Shown here piece by piece: positions 29,132 through 30,464 of a stretch of DNA of 30,464 nt. The notes under the pieces are model-generated. The model was given only the letters and a program-made list of their open reading frames with translations, was not told the DNA's origin and did not search any database. This DNA comes from Actinomycetota bacterium (GTDB lineage Bacteria > Zhuqueibacterota > Zhuqueibacteria > Residuimicrobiales > Krinioviventaceae), in NCBI GenBank assembly GCA_011682565.1, contig JAACEJ010000003.1:1-30464 (forward strand). The letters are read 5' to 3'. A program made the translations under genes and the position numbers. The first letter of the stretch is position 1; the number at the start of each line of letters is the position of its first letter.

Positions 29132-30330
29132 TCTGCAACCTCCCCACTTCCACCAAAAAACAGGTTAACAATTCCAGACCTCAGATCAAATTCCCAAATA
29201 GAACCATCATAAAAATACAGCTTCCCTTGGACAATAACAGGTTTTAAACTATCCAGATACAAAAGACCAGTTGTCCGATATCCATCACCGACATAAAGTC
29301 TTGAAACGGTCTCTAAAACGTCAGATTCAGGAACGTAACGAGTAAGCCAGCCCGTATTGCATTCGATCCAATACAAGGCGTTTTCAAACACACCAGCACT
29401 TAAAAGCGTTGGATTTTGGCCGTTAGGGATTTCGACAAGATAAGGTGTGGTATTCCATCCCCACAAAGCGTTCGCATTCTCTGTTAAATCCGCTTCAAGC
29501 TCGTAACCGTTCCAGCTGTAATAAATCCCGTTCAGAAATAACCAATCTTTGGCCCCATTGAAATAATTTGTTGCCCACGAAACCGCGTAGACTCCATTTG
29601 TTTCAATTATAGCTGTTCGATTCACAGAATCAAAGTCATGAATCAACAGGTTTTTAGCGTGATTAATACCGGTTACCGCCGTAAGAGGGTGAAAATTATT
29701 ACCTTCAATCACTATGATATCACCGGAAATCGTTTGAATTAAATCCGTAGCTTTCCATTGATTTAAGAACCAGTTGCCTTGCTCAACTCCCTGAAAATAG
29801 ATTCTTGAATAATCTTTTCTCTGGCCTCCCAAAGAAAAAGCCGTATCCGGATCAATGTTTTCAATGATCCAATCGCCTAAAATGAAAGAAGGCTCGACAA
29901 TTAGCGTTTCTTGACTGACAATTTCACCGGATTCGTCGTAAATAATTCTTTGATCGGAATCGGTAAAACATTTGGCACCACAATTGACCGGGTTTACATT
30001 TGGTTGTTCAATAAACTGGCCGTCATAAAAATAAAGGGTGTCAGTGGTTAAAAAGGTTAGCGAAATCGGTTCTAGGTCGGGAGATTTAATCACAATTTCG
30101 ATCTCTTCCTCGTCAATTTCAATATCAGTGGTGGAATCGGTAATGACTTCGGGGGTGTCTTCAATTATTGGTTCATCTTCTGGAGTTTCTGGATCATTTA
30201 CCACAATTTCAACATTGCAATCAGATGATGAATCGAGGCAGTCGTCGGCGGCTTTCTGAGCATCACTGCAACTATTCACAGTCAAAAGTAAAATGATGAT
30301 AGCAAGTATTTGAATGATTAACTTTTTCAT
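29125..30330 (-). CDS. Outer-membrane-type lipoprotein with repeat-rich domain
   Basis: A 401-residue lipoprotein. Its signal peptide KKLIIQILAIIILLLTVNSC has a lipobox ending at C21, with serine at the next position, which in Gram-negative cells favours the outer membrane. Residues about 43-86 are very acidic (DPETPEDEPIIEDTPEVITD), likely an extended linker. The remainder has several beta motifs of the form LYFYDGxxxE (near 98 and 376), LNGIYYSWNGYEL and similar, which suggests a beta-propeller. GAGG lies 7 bases before the ATG. It is encoded opposite to the structural genes, so may be expressed from the prophage, for example to block superinfection. That role is inferred. Confidence 0.72.
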   Translation of the reverse strand: MKKLIIQILAIIILLLTVNSCSDAQKAADDCLDSSSDCNVEIVVNDPETPEDEPIIEDTPEVITDSTTDIEIDEEEIEIVIKSPDLEPISLTFLTTDTLYFYDGQFIEQPNVNPVNCGAKCFTDSDQRIIYDESGEIVSQETLIVEPSFILGDWIIENIDPDTAFSLGGQRKDYSRIYFQGVEQGNWFLNQWKATDLIQTISGDIIVIEGNNFHPLTAVTGINHAKNLLIHDFDSVNRTAIIETNGVYAVSWATNYFNGAKDWLFLNGIYYSWNGYELEADLTENANALWGWNTTPYLVEIPNGQNPTLLSAGVFENALYWIECNTGWLTRYVPESDVLETVSRLYVGDGYRTTGLLYLDSLKPVIVQGKLYFYDGSIWEFDLRSGIVNLFFGGSGEVAEW

Positions 30331-30343
30331 GGTTTTACCTCAT

Positions 30344-30464
30344 TTAGAATTCACATTTACTCTGCAAAGTCTGAGCCTGTTCTATTAGTTTTTGTTTTTC
30401 CGGATCATAAATCAGATGATCAGGAAATAGTTCCTCATTTTCAGCATTTTTTATCGCTATGGCC
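30344..30464 (-). CDS. Partial gene, 5' end beyond the window
   Basis: On the minus strand an open frame enters from the right edge and ends with TAA at 30346-30344, 14 bases before the lipoprotein ATG. The visible end is about 39 residues: AIAIKNAENEELFPDHLIYD, then PEKQKLIEQAQTLQSKCEF. It is charged and helical. It is probably the first visible gene of the same minus-strand unit as the lipoprotein. Its function cannot be judged from the visible part. Confidence 0.6.
   Translation of the reverse strand, partial: AIAIKNAENEELFPDHLIYDPEKQKLIEQAQTLQSKCEF

Noticed and set aside
1..30464. tRNA or rRNA genes
   Set aside because: No cloverleaf-like or rRNA-like segments were noticed on reading; a covariance scan was not possible.

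Overview
This window is the structural (late) part of a tailed phage or prophage of a Gram-negative bacterium. It is a myovirus-type genome with a lambda-like head module (gpA, portal, ClpP/scaffold, decoration, gpE homologues) joined to a Mu-like contractile tail module (sheath, tube, chaperone, tape measure, gpN, gpP, gp45 to gp48 homologues). The lipobox protein and M15-type endolysin fit a Gram-negative host. The base composition and general look would suit a Desulfobacterota or gammaproteobacterial host, but that is a weak inference. No integrase, attachment site, tRNA, rRNA or CRISPR array is visible. I see no convincing intrinsic terminator.

Layout, left to right. Bases 1-122 hold a regulatory region with four TGGTT/AACCA half-sites spaced exactly 10 bp apart. 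Bases 123-2476 encode an adenine and a cytosine DNA methyltransferase. The cytosine methyltransferase is split between motifs IX and X by an insert of about 680 bp that carries a complete HNH endonuclease gene in another reading frame, while the methyltransferase frame stays open right through. Bases 2469-5709 are the packaging region: a possible small terminase, a regulatory gap with an inverted repeat, two small genes (one an HTH protein of 55 residues) and the large terminase. Bases 5802-14042 are the head module: a gpW-position protein, portal, small proteins (one frameshifted), an antisense PAPS-reductase-like cargo gene that seems to have landed at the start codon of the protease gene, a protease-HTH-scaffold fusion, a repeat-rich decoration protein and the major capsid protein. 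Bases 14042-15753 are coiled-coil and connector proteins. Bases 15762-26061 are tail and baseplate genes, including a tail chaperone pair with a clear -1 frameshift site. Bases 26063-28662 are a fibre/collar protein, an unknown protein, endolysin and holin. Bases 28653-30464 are a tightly overlapping minus-strand cluster (partial gene, lipoprotein, two small proteins) that converges on the holin and looks like an accessory or conversion module.

How it works together: the methyltransferases probably modify phage DNA before the terminase packages it through the portal into a gpE-type capsid built on an internal scaffold. The Mu-like tail is assembled around a rather short tape measure, and lysis uses a holin and a zinc peptidase. 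Plus-strand genes mostly overlap by 1-10 bases or lie within 10 bases of each other, so they are probably translated as coupled polycistrons.

The most unusual items are the out-of-frame HNH gene nested in the cytosine methyltransferase, the 9-bp direct repeat bracketing the PAPS-reductase-like gene together with a repeated promoter-like element, and the three-part protease/HTH/scaffold gene with internal start sites.
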